A DNA stretch of 64,000 bases from a virus. Shown one piece after another: positions 1-6,786 of this stretch. Position 1 is the stretch's first letter; each line of letters opens with the position of its first letter. The stretch covers positions 106,411-170,410 of the IMG/VR virus record IMGVR_UViG_3300028840_004184, one strand, 5' to 3'. The position numbers and the translations under genes were made by a program. The notes below the pieces were generated by a model. It was not told the DNA's origin. It worked only from the letters and a program-made list of their open reading frames with translations, and did not search any database.

Positions 1-105
1 CAAGTATTGTGTTCGAAAAATGAGGTTAAGATTGGTACAGCAGTTACTTATAGACTAAAGTCTTTTGCCAAAGGAAAGCGTATCAGACTGGATACAAGTA
101 AGTGA
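1..105 (+). CDS. C-terminal end of a hypothetical protein (cut by window edge)
   Basis: An open frame enters from the left edge and ends at a TGA at 103-105, leaving 34 basic residues of a C-terminus. No start is visible. The stop region overlaps the first copy of the AGTAAG-N9-TATATAG motif (97-118). No family is recognised. A coding assignment is likely because the frame is open and a gene follows directly. Confidence 0.4.
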   Translation, partial: QVLCSKNEVKIGTAVTYRLKSFAKGKRIRLDTSK

Positions 106-118
106 TCGGAGTATATAG
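97..118 (+). promoter_or_regulatory. AGTAAG-N9-TATATAG motif, copy 1
   Basis: AGTAAG at 97-102 and TATATAG at 112-118, separated by 9 bases. It sits at the end of one gene and just before the start codon of the next (121). It is the isolated first member of a family with at least nine members in the first 10 kb. Function unknown. Confidence 0.5.
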
Positions 119-120
119 AC

Positions 121-255
121 ATGACGTTTCTTGAATGGCTTGGTGAAAAACAGAATCAGGATTTTGTTTTACTGTTGGCAGTTTTGTTTTTTGTGTTTGC
201 GGGTCCTCTCATGGTCGTTATTCGGAAGAACAAAAATGACCTGGATGACGAGTAA
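121..255 (+). CDS. small single-pass membrane protein (44 aa)
   Basis: ATG at 121, TAA at 253-255. The peptide has a hydrophobic segment at about residues 15-33 followed by a positively charged stretch and an acidic tail, the layout of a single-pass inner-membrane peptide. The stop codon overlaps an AGTAAG motif. No obvious Shine-Dalgarno precedes the ATG; the TATATAG of motif copy 1 lies there instead. The role is unknown; small membrane peptides of phages can act in superinfection exclusion or host takeover, but nothing here proves it. Confidence 0.5.
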   Translation: MTFLEWLGEKQNQDFVLLLAVLFFVFAGPLMVVIRKNKNDLDDE

Positions 256-297
256 GTAACTTCTTATATAGCCGCAAGTAAGCGAGATCCTATATAG
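251..297 (+). repeat. AGTAAG-N8-TATATAG motif array, copies 2 and 3
   Basis: Two direct copies 26 bp apart: AGTAAG at 251-256 with TATATAG at 265-271, and AGTAAG at 277-282 with TATATAG at 291-297. The first overlaps the stop codon of the membrane peptide gene. The same arrangement recurs at 6298-6380 and 9740-9815. Function unknown. Confidence 0.65.
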
Positions 298-348
298 GAC
301 CCCGGCCATCATACTTCCTCCTGGCTCCGTAACCTGAATAGAGCCCAC

Positions 349-382
349 CTGCCAAAATGGCAGATCCCAGGCCAGAATGGCA
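349..382. repeat. short palindromes of the TGCCA-TGGCA type (module A)
   Basis: CTGCCA-AAA-TGGCAG at 349-363 is a perfect palindrome around a 3-base centre. A second, GCCAGAATGGC, lies at 371-381. Between the gene ending at 255 and the promoter at 485 nothing codes. The same palindrome type recurs at 6402, 12850 and 12900. They look like protein-binding sites. Confidence 0.5.
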
Positions 383-484
383 CCTGAGCCAAATCTGCAC
401 ACTGCGGATTATACTATTATCATAGTCCCTCACATAGAAAAAAAGTCAAGTGGAAAATAAAAAAAACTTAATTGAGTTTTTTGT

Positions 485-512
485 TTGACTATTTCCTTCT
501 ATGATTTATACT
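485..512 (+). promoter_or_regulatory. sigma70-like promoter for 557-951
   Basis: TTGACT at 485-490, 16-bp spacer, TATACT at 507-512. The first downstream gene starts at 557 with AAGGAG at about 543. Confidence 0.8.
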
Positions 513-556
513 CTTAATGACGAGAAAAATAAGGTTAAACTTAAGGAGTATAAGTT

Positions 557-775
557 ATGTTGCCTGTTACAGTTACAAATCTCGGTACTGGAAAGACTTT
601 GACTTTTGTTGGAATATCACCGAAAAAGGCTGTTGTTTGTGCTTATGAACAATCAAGGGGTAATTTTAATACGTGGACCTATGATGAAAACAAGGCGATT
701 GTTTCAACTAGTGGTGCTACAGTATCTTGCGGTGATTTTTGCAGTATCATTGATAGGAGCAAGATGAAATCATGA
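557..775 (+). CDS. small hypothetical phage protein (72 aa)
   Basis: ATG at 557, 10 bases after an AAGGAG ribosome site. The 72-residue product begins with a beta-rich stretch (VTVTNLGTGKTLTF) followed by an alanine- and tyrosine-containing helix-like part and FNTWTY. I have a faint memory of small phage proteins with this layout, but no function. First gene of a short unit behind the 485 promoter; its stop overlaps the next start (ATGA at 772). Confidence 0.7.
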   Translation: MLPVTVTNLGTGKTLTFVGISPKKAVVCAYEQSRGNFNTWTYDENKAIVSTSGATVSCGDFCSIIDRSKMKS

Positions 776-951
776 ATCCTAATTTAGAAGGTATTATCGG
801 TTTTATTCCAATAAAAGATATTAAGCGTATTTTAACCAGTTATAATGTAGTATTTTATGATGATGATTTAAATTGGCAATTAAGGGCATTATTGTTAGAG
901 AAAATCAAAGACGGCACAATTCCCGATAGTGCTATCCATAATTTTCTTTGA
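772..951 (+). CDS. small hypothetical protein (59 aa)
   Basis: ATG at 772 overlaps the TGA of the upstream gene by four bases, a translational-coupling arrangement; TGA at 949-951. The product is 59 residues, mixed charged and hydrophobic, with no cysteine cluster or membrane segment. It ends 8 bp before the next promoter. No family recognised. Confidence 0.65.
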   Translation: MNPNLEGIIGFIPIKDIKRILTSYNVVFYDDDLNWQLRALLLEKIKDGTIPDSAIHNFL

Positions 952-958
952 TTTATTC

Positions 959-986
959 TTGACTATTGTTTTCTATCTAGTATACT
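959..986 (+). promoter_or_regulatory. sigma70-like promoter for 1031-2151
   Basis: TTGACT at 959-964, 16-bp spacer, TATACT at 981-986. Confidence 0.8.
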
Positions 987-1030
987 CTTAATAACAAAGA
1001 CAAGGATAAGTTTTTTCAGGAGTTTAGATT

Positions 1031-1141
1031 ATGAAACAATGGTACGCCATAGAATATTATGATAAATCTGTTTGGGAAAAAATAGCTAGACAATCTATGG
1101 AGCAAAAAGGGGCTTGTGTCGGTTCATGGGGGGTATCGTAA
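1031..1141 (+). CDS. very small hypothetical protein (36 aa)
   Basis: ATG at 1031 a few bases after CAGGAGTTTAG, TAA at 1139-1141. The 36-residue product is rich in Tyr, Trp and Lys (MKQWYAIEYYDKSVW at the N-terminus). It ends 2 bp before the next start, so translation of the two may be linked. No family recognised. Confidence 0.5.
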   Translation: MKQWYAIEYYDKSVWEKIARQSMEQKGACVGSWGVS

Positions 1142-1143
1142 CA

Positions 1144-1956
1144 ATGAATGCATCTGTTTTTAAAACAAGCCATTACAAACAATTCATTAATGGTAAACGT
1201 CCTAAAAAATGGTCTCCTACCATAAGTATCAATTATGGGAACGAAAAAACTAGACCACGTAAACGTGGCGGGTTTAAGGGAGAATCCCTTGATATTTGGT
1301 CAACCGATGTAACTAAAGGATGTGACAATGGTTGTGTCGAATGCTATGCTGCAAAAATGTCGGCTATGGCTATGCGTAACTTTGGTTGTGTCAAAACCGT
1401 TAAGCTTATTGGTAAACCTAAGGGGAATCCTTTTATATGGACGGCGGGACAAGGGGATATACCTAAGTGTATTATCGATAGCAAGATAGGGGTTATCGTA
1501 ACGGTTGATCCTATGCGGGAAAAATCCTTTGTCGATAATTCTATCAAGGCTGTATTGTCGGTACCACCTAGGCAAGTTTTGATCGGTTTTCGGGTATATC
1601 CTAAAAATATGGTCTCAATAGCTAGATGCTTGAAGCTTGCAAAGTATTTTCGAGCAAAGGGTTACAAGGGCATCTTTCATATGATTGTCCGGATAAACTC
1701 TTTAGAAATGGCTAGCAGGCTTGATTCTATCATATGCCCTAAAGGAAAAGTCAACCGTAAAATCTTCTATGAAGATAACAAAATTCCCGGTCTAGGCCTA
1801 GCTTGTGGGTCAAAGGGTAACGGCACTTGTGCCGATTGCATGTTTTGTTTTAACTATCATAATGCTACGCATAGGGTTGGAACATCTAGCGATCCTCTAA
1901 GATACCCTAAACATCTTGTGTCGGAATTCAAAAGAGTTGGATGGATAAAGTCTTAG
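1144..1956 (+). CDS. putative radical-SAM-type iron-sulfur protein
   Basis: The 270-residue product carries C60-x3-C64-x2-C67 within the context GCDNGCVECYAAK. A CX3CX2C motif of this spacing is the 4Fe-4S ligand signature of radical SAM enzymes. A second cysteine cluster (C-x2-C-x2-C, in TCADCMFCF) lies near the C-terminus and could hold another cluster or zinc. The start at 1144 is preferred over upstream alternatives because of a run of six G about 10 bases before it. Assignment to radical SAM rests on the cysteine motif alone; a plain zinc protein is the alternative. Substrate unknown. Confidence 0.5.
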   Translation: MNASVFKTSHYKQFINGKRPKKWSPTISINYGNEKTRPRKRGGFKGESLDIWSTDVTKGCDNGCVECYAAKMSAMAMRNFGCVKTVKLIGKPKGNPFIWTAGQGDIPKCIIDSKIGVIVTVDPMREKSFVDNSIKAVLSVPPRQVLIGFRVYPKNMVSIARCLKLAKYFRAKGYKGIFHMIVRINSLEMASRLDSIICPKGKVNRKIFYEDNKIPGLGLACGSKGNGTCADCMFCFNYHNATHRVGTSSDPLRYPKHLVSEFKRVGWIKS

Positions 1957-1989
1957 ACGCCGACGGGCTAATAATAAGGAAAAATAACC

Positions 1990-2151
1990 ATGATGGAAAT
2001 TATAAAAATCCTTTGTTTGTTTATAGCAATTTTGTTTACTATATCATGTTTGTTTCGTGCCCATGCTAAGAATGATATTGCATTCCATAACATGGTTATG
2101 ATGAGTATAGGATGGACGGGATTTATTTATTTGCAATTTATTTACAAATAA
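1990..2151 (+). CDS. small membrane protein, two hydrophobic segments (53 aa)
   Basis: ATG at 1990 after AAGGAAAAATAACC, TAA at 2149-2151. Residues about 4-22 are strongly hydrophobic (IIKILCLFIAILFTIS), and a second hydrophobic stretch lies near the C-terminus. A short positively charged loop lies between. Last gene of its unit, before the promoter at 2163. Function unknown. Confidence 0.55.
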   Translation: MMEIIKILCLFIAILFTISCLFRAHAKNDIAFHNMVMMSIGWTGFIYLQFIYK

Positions 2152-2162
2152 TGATTTTTGAT

Positions 2163-2190
2163 TTGACTATCCGAATATGTTGAATATACT
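2163..2190 (+). promoter_or_regulatory. sigma70-like promoter for 2226-2639
   Basis: TTGACT at 2163-2168, 16-bp spacer, TATACT at 2185-2190. Confidence 0.8.
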
Positions 2191-2225
2191 TTTATAACTA
2201 AGTCACATTTAAGGAGTTACGAAGC

Positions 2226-2639
2226 ATGGAATTGATCAATACTCCAGCCGATCAAATCTTTGAAACGGTTGCCGATTATGAAAAGGCAAAAGGTAATTTC
2301 AAAACCCTGAAAAGTGATATTGAAGTCTTTGAAAAGGCTTTGATTGAACAGGCGGGTGAAGGAAAAAGAGACTTTGTTTTTCCTGATGGAATTCTCGTTA
2401 TCCCCGAAAAAGAAAGGTCTGGAGATAGCCCAGCATACAAGGCTATGTTTGAAGCTATTAAGGAGCGTATAAACGACGGCTCTATATGGACGGATAGCAA
2501 AGACGACGTAAGGCTATGGCTTGAAAATCTTTGGAATGATAAAAGAGGAAACAAGTATAAAAGCCGGAAACCCAAGATAAAAAAGGAAATCGCATCTAAG
2601 AGCAAAAGAAAAGCCAAGAAAATGGCATCTGCGAGTTAA
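2226..2639 (+). CDS. hypothetical basic-tailed helical protein (137 aa)
   Basis: ATG at 2226 behind AAGGAGTTACGAAGC. Residues 1-105 are predicted-looking helical and acidic; the last 30 residues are Lys/Arg-rich with alternating Ser and Ala, which could bind nucleic acid. It is the only gene between the 2163 promoter and a strong terminator at 2696, so it is expressed alone. No family recognised. Confidence 0.7.
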   Translation: MELINTPADQIFETVADYEKAKGNFKTLKSDIEVFEKALIEQAGEGKRDFVFPDGILVIPEKERSGDSPAYKAMFEAIKERINDGSIWTDSKDDVRLWLENLWNDKRGNKYKSRKPKIKKEIASKSKRKAKKMASAS

Positions 2640-2695
2640 ATAGATCTCCTCTAACCTCCTTGTCATCGCCGGTTTACATCGGGTAGACCGGTCAA

Positions 2696-2726
2696 GAGAC
2701 CGGGCGAAAGCCCGGTCTCATTTTTT
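2696..2726 (+). terminator. intrinsic terminator, GAAA tetraloop
   Basis: Perfect 10-bp GC-rich stem at 2696-2719 closed by a GAAA tetraloop, followed by ATTTTTTATTT. Ends the 2226 unit. Confidence 0.9.
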
Positions 2727-2740
2727 ATTTAAAAACAAGC

Positions 2741-2768
2741 TTGACGTTTCCGTTTCATGGGATATAAT
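2741..2768 (+). promoter_or_regulatory. sigma70-like promoter for 2815-4493
   Basis: TTGACG at 2741-2746, 16-bp spacer, TATAAT at 2763-2768. Confidence 0.8.
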
Positions 2769-2814
2769 ATACATAACAAGGCAATAAAAGGTTAGTTATT
2801 AAGGAGTTAAGGAT

Positions 2815-3231
2815 ATGTCAAGAGATAATGTCTATGGTTTCTGGGCGGGAAATCTTAAGCTTGATAATAGCAATTCTGGTAAATCTTTGGTTGTTTCCGA
2901 CGGAAAAAACAATTCTATAAGGGTTATCAGAACACAACAGGGTTTGTTAATTGACAATCTTCAAGGTATAGTCAAGGGCTCAAAGGCGGTCATAGACTCT
3001 ATGGAATTTCTTAGGGCTAAGCCTGTTACGGAGCAAAAGAAAGCGGGATTAAGGATTGACATCAAACTATTAGAGAAACAAGCCAATCAAATTGGTATAA
3101 TGCATCAAGAGATGAAAAACGGTCTTTCTGAAAATGATGATGATATGCTTGAAGGGTTATTAAACTTTGTAACTAGTGCTCTATTCCAGCTTAAGGAAAA
3201 TGGGGCTGTAACCCTTATTGTAGCTGATTAA
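2815..3231 (+). CDS. hypothetical protein, paralogue of 4104-4493
   Basis: ATG at 2815 behind AAGGAGTTAAGGAT. The 138-residue product has a beta-rich N-terminal half and a C-terminal half of the form IDIKLLEKQANQIG...LLNF...NGAVTLIV. The same half-domain appears at the N-terminus of the protein at 4104 (IDTKLLSRQLNLIG...NGVMLV), so the two are related and one may be a fusion or deletion of the other. Function unknown. Confidence 0.7.
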   Translation: MSRDNVYGFWAGNLKLDNSNSGKSLVVSDGKNNSIRVIRTQQGLLIDNLQGIVKGSKAVIDSMEFLRAKPVTEQKKAGLRIDIKLLEKQANQIGIMHQEMKNGLSENDDDMLEGLLNFVTSALFQLKENGAVTLIVAD

Positions 3232-3245
3232 GGAGAAAAAGAAAA

Positions 3246-3410
3246 ATGAGATATAAAACGTCTAATACAAAAGAAGCTAAGTATGTCCGACGACATAACG
3301 TCTATCGGTGTATTTGTGGCCGAAAAAAGATTATGCCTTTCAGAACAAAGGTTTTTGAAATGATATGGTGTCCTAGGTGTAAAAAGAAGACTCTTCATGA
3401 AACGCCATAA
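3246..3410 (+). CDS. small zinc-ribbon protein (54 aa)
   Basis: ATG at 3246 after AAGGAGAAAAAGAAAA, TAA at 3408-3410. Two cysteine pairs, CICG and CPRC, 22 residues apart form a classic zinc ribbon in a very basic peptide. It overlaps the next gene by 14 bp. Likely a nucleic-acid or protein-binding zinc ribbon; target unknown. Confidence 0.6.
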   Translation: MRYKTSNTKEAKYVRRHNVYRCICGRKKIMPFRTKVFEMIWCPRCKKKTLHETP

Positions 3411-3648
3411 AAATCAATGGTACAAGGTATTATGGAGAAGAATACATCGGAATATCCGTATTATATACCTTAAAATAAACAAAAAAAGATACAATGAACT
3501 ACTTAAAGAAAGACGGGGAATCGCTTGCAAGGTTATCTTAACCCATAAGGAGGAAAAAGAGTTAAGGAGGATTAATATTTTGTTAGGTAATGGCCCCTTA
3601 TACATATTTTCAAAAAAGGAAATACAGGATGCGTTGCGAAAGATGTAA
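3397..3648 (+). CDS. small basic hypothetical protein (83 aa)
   Basis: ATG at 3397 inside the end of the upstream gene. The product is strongly basic at the N-terminus (MKRHKNQWYKVLWRR) and helical-looking. It overlaps the next gene. No strong ribosome site is seen, so coupled translation is likely. No family recognised. Confidence 0.5.
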   Translation: MKRHKNQWYKVLWRRIHRNIRIIYLKINKKRYNELLKERRGIACKVILTHKEEKELRRINILLGNGPLYIFSKKEIQDALRKM

Positions 3649-3868
3649 ACGACATATAGAGAATGATAAGAATAGGGAAAAAGAAAGAATCTGGTCAAAC
3701 ATAGCTGAATTGACAAACGTGTTAATGTGTCAAGCGGCGTCAATACCTACTTCTTATGGAGAGAAGAGTTATAAAGAAGTTAAGGACCTTATTTATCAAC
3801 AGATTAAGGATATTGTACTAAGAAATGATCAAGAGACTTTGAAGCATTGTTTTAAGGAAGAAGTATAA
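3629..3868 (+). CDS. small hypothetical protein with N-terminal CxxC (79 aa)
   Basis: Start chosen at 3629 (ATG) because AAGGAAAT lies 8 bases upstream and the product then begins MRCERCKRH, a CxxC-type start common in this genome. The rest is acidic and helical. Overlaps the previous gene by 20 bp. Function unknown. Confidence 0.55.
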   Translation: MRCERCKRHIENDKNREKERIWSNIAELTNVLMCQAASIPTSYGEKSYKEVKDLIYQQIKDIVLRNDQETLKHCFKEEV

Positions 3869-3869
3869 T

Positions 3870-4076
3870 ATGCTAATCCCACAACTGATTATAAAAATAA
3901 GCCTTGCGGAGTTATCAATAGGTAAAAATGATTCTTTTGATGGGCAATACGAAACAGCGAGAGTTTTAGAGGCTTTTGCAGAAAAAATAAGGAAAGAAGG
4001 TATACCCGAAGTTTTAGCAGATATAAAAGATAATAAAGATGGAAGAACCGTAGGCTTTGCATATCTTCATTGTTAA
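3870..4076 (+). CDS. small hypothetical protein (68 aa)
   Basis: ATG at 3870 behind AAGGAAGAAGTATAAT; one base after the previous stop. The 68-residue product is acidic with a hydrophobic N-terminal helix. Part of the 2815-4493 unit. No family recognised. Confidence 0.6.
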   Translation: MLIPQLIIKISLAELSIGKNDSFDGQYETARVLEAFAEKIRKEGIPEVLADIKDNKDGRTVGFAYLHC

Positions 4077-4103
4077 ATGTATTAGGTTATGGAGTAAAGA
4101 ATT

Positions 4104-4493
4104 GTGAAAACTTTTAACATAGATACAAAACTATTATCTAGACAATTAAACCTAATAGGACAATTAATCAATACCCTACCAGATGATCATTTCAAGGAAA
4201 GGGATACGGAATTGTTATCTGGTATCCTCGATATGTTTTGTTCTATTGAAGCAAGCATTATGCGGGATAATGGGGTTATGCTTGTTGAACATAAGGAATT
4301 AACAGAAAAGCAAGGGGTTACGGAGCAAGAAAAAACATATTTCATAAAAATACAACAAGAACTAGTATACACAAACAAAGAAACAAATAATAAAAAAGAA
4401 GCAATAGAACATGCAAGGCGAGATATGATCGAAAGGTTACAAAGGGGGGAAATGGACAATTCTATTTTCCACATCATTGAAGTATCATCGTAA
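4104..4493 (+). CDS. hypothetical protein, paralogue of 2815-3231
   Basis: GTG start at 4104 (upstream TATGGAGTAAAG). Residues about 5-60 match the C-terminal half of the 2815 protein in order and spacing (LLxxQxNxIG, then LLxGxL, then NGxxLV). The C-terminal 65 residues differ and are charged and helical. Last gene of the unit; followed by 374 bp of noncoding sequence. Function unknown. Confidence 0.65.
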   Translation: MKTFNIDTKLLSRQLNLIGQLINTLPDDHFKERDTELLSGILDMFCSIEASIMRDNGVMLVEHKELTEKQGVTEQEKTYFIKIQQELVYTNKETNNKKEAIEHARRDMIERLQRGEMDNSIFHIIEVSS

Positions 4494-4639
4494 CAGGGGA
4501 AACAACGGGATTCGGTAGTTTTAAACTAGGTTCATTGTCAACATTATATAAGCCCCTTGTAAATGTACATTAATCCTCGAAGCAAGCGGGATTTTAACGA
4601 AAGGTATCGATAATGCGTGATTAATTCTGAAAAACTGAT

Positions 4640-4667
4640 TTGACTTTTCTTAAGGGCAGGGTATAAT
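4640..4667 (+). promoter_or_regulatory. sigma70-like promoter for structured leader and 4868-5518
   Basis: TTGACT at 4640-4645, 16-bp spacer, TATAAT at 4662-4667. Transcription should begin near 4674, exactly where the structured region starts. The part of the gap before it (4494-4639) shows nothing recognisable. Confidence 0.8.
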
Positions 4668-4673
4668 AAAAGC

Positions 4674-4835
4674 AGAGAAGAGTAGTAGTGAGTAGCTTAA
4701 CTGGGGGACGCGTACCTGACTTACTATAACAAAAGTTAAGCCTTCTCTTTAACTGGGTGATGACGAAAGTCAATATTTCCGGACTCATGATAGTTTGCCG
4801 GAAAAGCCCCTCATGGAAATTGCATGGGGGGGACA
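4674..4835 (+). ncRNA. structured leader or small RNA with three stems
   Basis: Begins at the expected transcription start of the 4640 promoter. Stem 1: AGAGAAG (4674-4680) with CTTCTCT (4742-4748), stacked on CTTAACT (4696-4702) with AGTTAAG (4734-4740). Stem 2: TTTCCGG (4776-4782) with CCGGAAA (4798-4804). Stem 3: CCCCTCATG (4807-4815) with CATGGGGGG (4823-4831), followed by a T-rich stretch. The dense pairing over 160 nt without an open frame suggests a functional RNA, either a regulatory leader of the gene at 4868 or an sRNA ending near 4850. No known class recognised. Confidence 0.5.
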
Positions 4836-4867
4836 CCCTATTTATTTTTAGGTTAAGGAGTTAGGGA

Positions 4868-5065
4868 TTGACTAATTTTAAGCTTAAACTTAAACGCGTA
4901 TTCGCGGGAAGGTATATAACTCATAGTCGCGATTTTATCATTAACAAAGATAAAGACGGGTTGTGGAAAGTCATACCTACGAAAAGCCCGTTGATGCATA
5001 TCCTAGAGGCCGAGACCTTAGGTTTAGTCCGGGCTTATTATGAACAGCATGGAACATTTTACTAG
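4868..5065 (+). CDS. small hypothetical protein (65 aa)
   Basis: TTG start at 4868, behind AAGGAGTTAGGGA, a ribosome site strong enough to support the rare start codon. The product is basic at the N-terminus (LKLKRVFAGRYITH) and would be the first gene after the structured leader. No family recognised. Confidence 0.6.
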   Translation: MTNFKLKLKRVFAGRYITHSRDFIINKDKDGLWKVIPTKSPLMHILEAETLGLVRAYYEQHGTFY

Positions 5066-5074
5066 GAGGTTTTA

Positions 5075-5518
5075 ATGGGCTGGAGTTTTTGTTTTGCACA
5101 CACAAAAAGAAAGATGCTTATTGAAGACTTGTGTCGTAACTGGTCTTATACGGGTTATAGAGGGACCCTCTTAACGATTAGAGTAATAGCCCATTGTTAT
5201 CGCGGAAATCCCGGTAACGGGATATTATGGAGCGTACAGGAGCGATATAATGAGAAGACGGGGGAAATCGAAGATAGGATGATCCGTTGTGATAAGATGC
5301 ATTATAGTCGTTTCGATGGATGTTGGGGCTATAAGCCTATGTGTGAAAGGGAAGGTCCCTATTATTATTCGTGTCCTCAAAGGTATTTAGATATGACTCC
5401 TAAGGAAATTAATCCAGGATTTAATCCATCATGGAGAAATACGGTTGAAGGACTCCATAACATGAAGAAAACAACCAGAAGTTTAAAAAAACTAAATAAA
5501 AGGATTGCGGTGTCATAA
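5075..5518 (+). CDS. hypothetical protein rich in aromatic residues and cysteine (147 aa)
   Basis: ATG at 5075 behind AGGAGG. The product contains many Trp, Tyr and Cys residues, including RCDKMHYSRFDGCWGY in the middle and a basic C-terminus. I have seen phage proteins of this style (substrate and function unknown) but cannot name a family. Ends before a strong terminator at 5541. Confidence 0.7.
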   Translation: MGWSFCFAHTKRKMLIEDLCRNWSYTGYRGTLLTIRVIAHCYRGNPGNGILWSVQERYNEKTGEIEDRMIRCDKMHYSRFDGCWGYKPMCEREGPYYYSCPQRYLDMTPKEINPGFNPSWRNTVEGLHNMKKTTRSLKKLNKRIAVS

Positions 5519-5540
5519 CTCCATTGTTTTCCTCCAATTA

Positions 5541-5567
5541 GGGCCGGAATTTTTCCGGCCCTTTTTT
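5541..5567 (+). terminator. intrinsic terminator
   Basis: GGGCCGGAA (5541-5549), TTT loop, TTCCGGCCC (5553-5561), then TTTTTT. Ends the 4868-5518 unit. Confidence 0.92.
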
Positions 5568-5577
5568 ATTAAAATGT

Positions 5578-5606
5578 TTGACAATGGGCAAAGCCCATGA
5601 TATACT
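5578..5606 (+). promoter_or_regulatory. sigma70-like promoter for 5648-6302
   Basis: TTGACA at 5578-5583, 17-bp spacer, TATACT at 5601-5606. The spacer holds a small palindrome (GGGCAAAGCCC), a possible operator. Confidence 0.8.
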
Positions 5607-5647
5607 CTTAATAGTTAAGAAAAACTAAGCTTTAAGGAGCTAAAATC

Positions 5648-5917
5648 ATGGCAAGGACCATCACACTAAAGTATAGTGGTCGCTGTAAAGATTGCGGTGC
5701 TTTTCTTCCAGCCGGTTCACGGGCTAAGTATTATGGACGTGGACGTATCTATGGGATCGGTTGCCATAGTAAGAAAAACAAAACTGCTTATGAACAAGGT
5801 GATAGATCCCCCGGAGCGATAGCAAGTCATTTTGATCGTACAGGAGTATATAGCTATGATGGGCGGAAAATAGGCTCTACTTGTGGGTGTGAGGATTATC
5901 CTTGTTGCGGTCATTAA
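5648..5917 (+). CDS. small zinc-binding protein (89 aa)
   Basis: ATG at 5648 behind AAGGAGCTAAAATC. A CKDCG pair at residues 13-17 is followed by a basic GRGRIYGIGCH segment; this resembles the zinc-ribbon N-terminus of proteins that read CxxC-(x)n-CxxH. The C-terminus has three more Cys and a final His (CGCEDYPCCGH). Likely structural zinc, function unknown. Confidence 0.7.
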   Translation: MARTITLKYSGRCKDCGAFLPAGSRAKYYGRGRIYGIGCHSKKNKTAYEQGDRSPGAIASHFDRTGVYSYDGRKIGSTCGCEDYPCCGH

Positions 5918-5934
5918 CTCTTAAGGAGCATATA

Positions 5935-6132
5935 ATGATTTTCAAAAATATCATCCATGCAAATTTAGGCATTATACTTGCAAGGGAATCTAAGAAGGCG
6001 AGAGGGGAAAGGCATTACTGCCCAGATTGCGGGAAGGAACTAATCATTGATGATGGGGTAGCTTATTGTCTTATGGAGGAGGGTGGTTGTGGATATTCGT
6101 TTGACCCTAATTATAAAAGGAATATAGGATAA
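5935..6132 (+). CDS. small zinc-ribbon protein (65 aa)
   Basis: Start set at 5935 because AAGGAG lies 7 bases upstream. One zinc ribbon: CPDCG near residue 29 and a Cys pair in YCLMEEGGCGY near residue 45. The second half-site has the CxxxxxxCG spacing of many ribbon domains. Overlaps the next start by one base (TAATG). Target unknown. Confidence 0.65.
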   Translation: MIFKNIIHANLGIILARESKKARGERHYCPDCGKELIIDDGVAYCLMEEGGCGYSFDPNYKRNIG

Positions 6133-6302
6133 TGACTCTTAAGAAAACGCTTGAAGAGAAAAGGGAAGCTTTAGCAAAACGGGATATGGAAATATTAGAT
6201 GGTGAATCTTTGTTCCATATTTTCTTGCATGGATGTACCGGATATAATAATATGTCTGATGAAGAGGTAGAAGAATTGTATCTGATGTTTTTCAGCGAGT
6301 AA
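6132..6302 (+). CDS. small acidic protein (56 aa)
   Basis: ATG at 6132 overlaps the TAA of the upstream gene; TAA at 6300-6302. The product is helical and acidic. Its stop codon lies inside an AGTAAG motif copy, as also happens at 251. No family recognised. Confidence 0.6.
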   Translation: MTLKKTLEEKREALAKRDMEILDGESLFHIFLHGCTGYNNMSDEEVEELYLMFFSE

Positions 6303-6380
6303 GTGAAAACCGTATATAGGTTAAGAGTAAGTGATTTCTGTATATAGAGGGATCGGCAAGTAAGTATCTCTTGTATATAG
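6298..6380 (+). repeat. AGTAAG-N9-TATATAG motif array, copies 4-6
   Basis: Three direct copies, each with a spacer of exactly 9: 6298-6319, 6326-6347, 6359-6380. Repeat starts are 28 and 33 bp apart. Spacer sequences differ while both boxes are invariant, which argues for two separately recognised boxes on one face of the DNA or RNA. Function unknown. Confidence 0.75.
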
Positions 6381-6401
6381 AGACGTAGGAAAACGCCCCC
6401 A

Positions 6402-6471
6402 TGCCATATCGGCAGACCGGTACCGTCATTCTGGCAGTGTGCAGAATTGGCACATGTCACCCTATGGTAAC
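6402..6471. repeat. short palindromes (module B)
   Basis: TGCCATATCGGCA (6402-6414), TGCAGAATTGGCA (6440-6452) and GTCACCCTATGGTAAC (6456-6471). The last is the GTTACC-N4-GGTAAC type seen five times at 9834-9924. The rest of the gap to 6715 is AT-rich with no clear feature except a doubtful small frame. Confidence 0.5.
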
Positions 6472-6552
6472 ATAGGGGATTCCGATCAAGTGTATCATAT
6501 TTAATGAGACAATCAAGGAAAAAATAAAATTTTTTCGGCGGGGTGATTTGGT

Positions 6553-6741
6553 GTGAACAAAATTCTACACCGTCCTGCTATCTTCCCGGCTCTTTATTCC
6601 GGAGTTTCAAGTTTATTTATACTGGTAACTTTTCTTATCCAGTCTTTTGTTTTGTTATCTCTATTATACTATATATCGACATACAATCAAGTAAAATTAA
6701 GATTAAATTTTCATTTGACTACATATTTTTATCGACTATAA
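6553..6741 (+). CDS. doubtful small membrane protein (62 aa)
   Basis: A GTG at 6553 follows GGGGTGATTTG and opens a 62-codon frame with one long hydrophobic segment (about residues 20-41). Against it, the frame ends inside the promoter at 6715-6742, and the region otherwise looks regulatory. Listed for completeness only. Confidence 0.25.
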   Translation: MNKILHRPAIFPALYSGVSSLFILVTFLIQSFVLLSLLYYISTYNQVKLRLNFHLTTYFYRL

Positions 6742-6742
6742 T
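6715..6742 (+). promoter_or_regulatory. sigma70-like promoter for 6787-8233
   Basis: TTGACT at 6715-6720, 16-bp spacer, TATAAT at 6737-6742. Confidence 0.8.
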
Positions 6743-6786
6743 AATGGAAACGAAACAACAGGATAGAATCATAAGGAGTTAATAGT

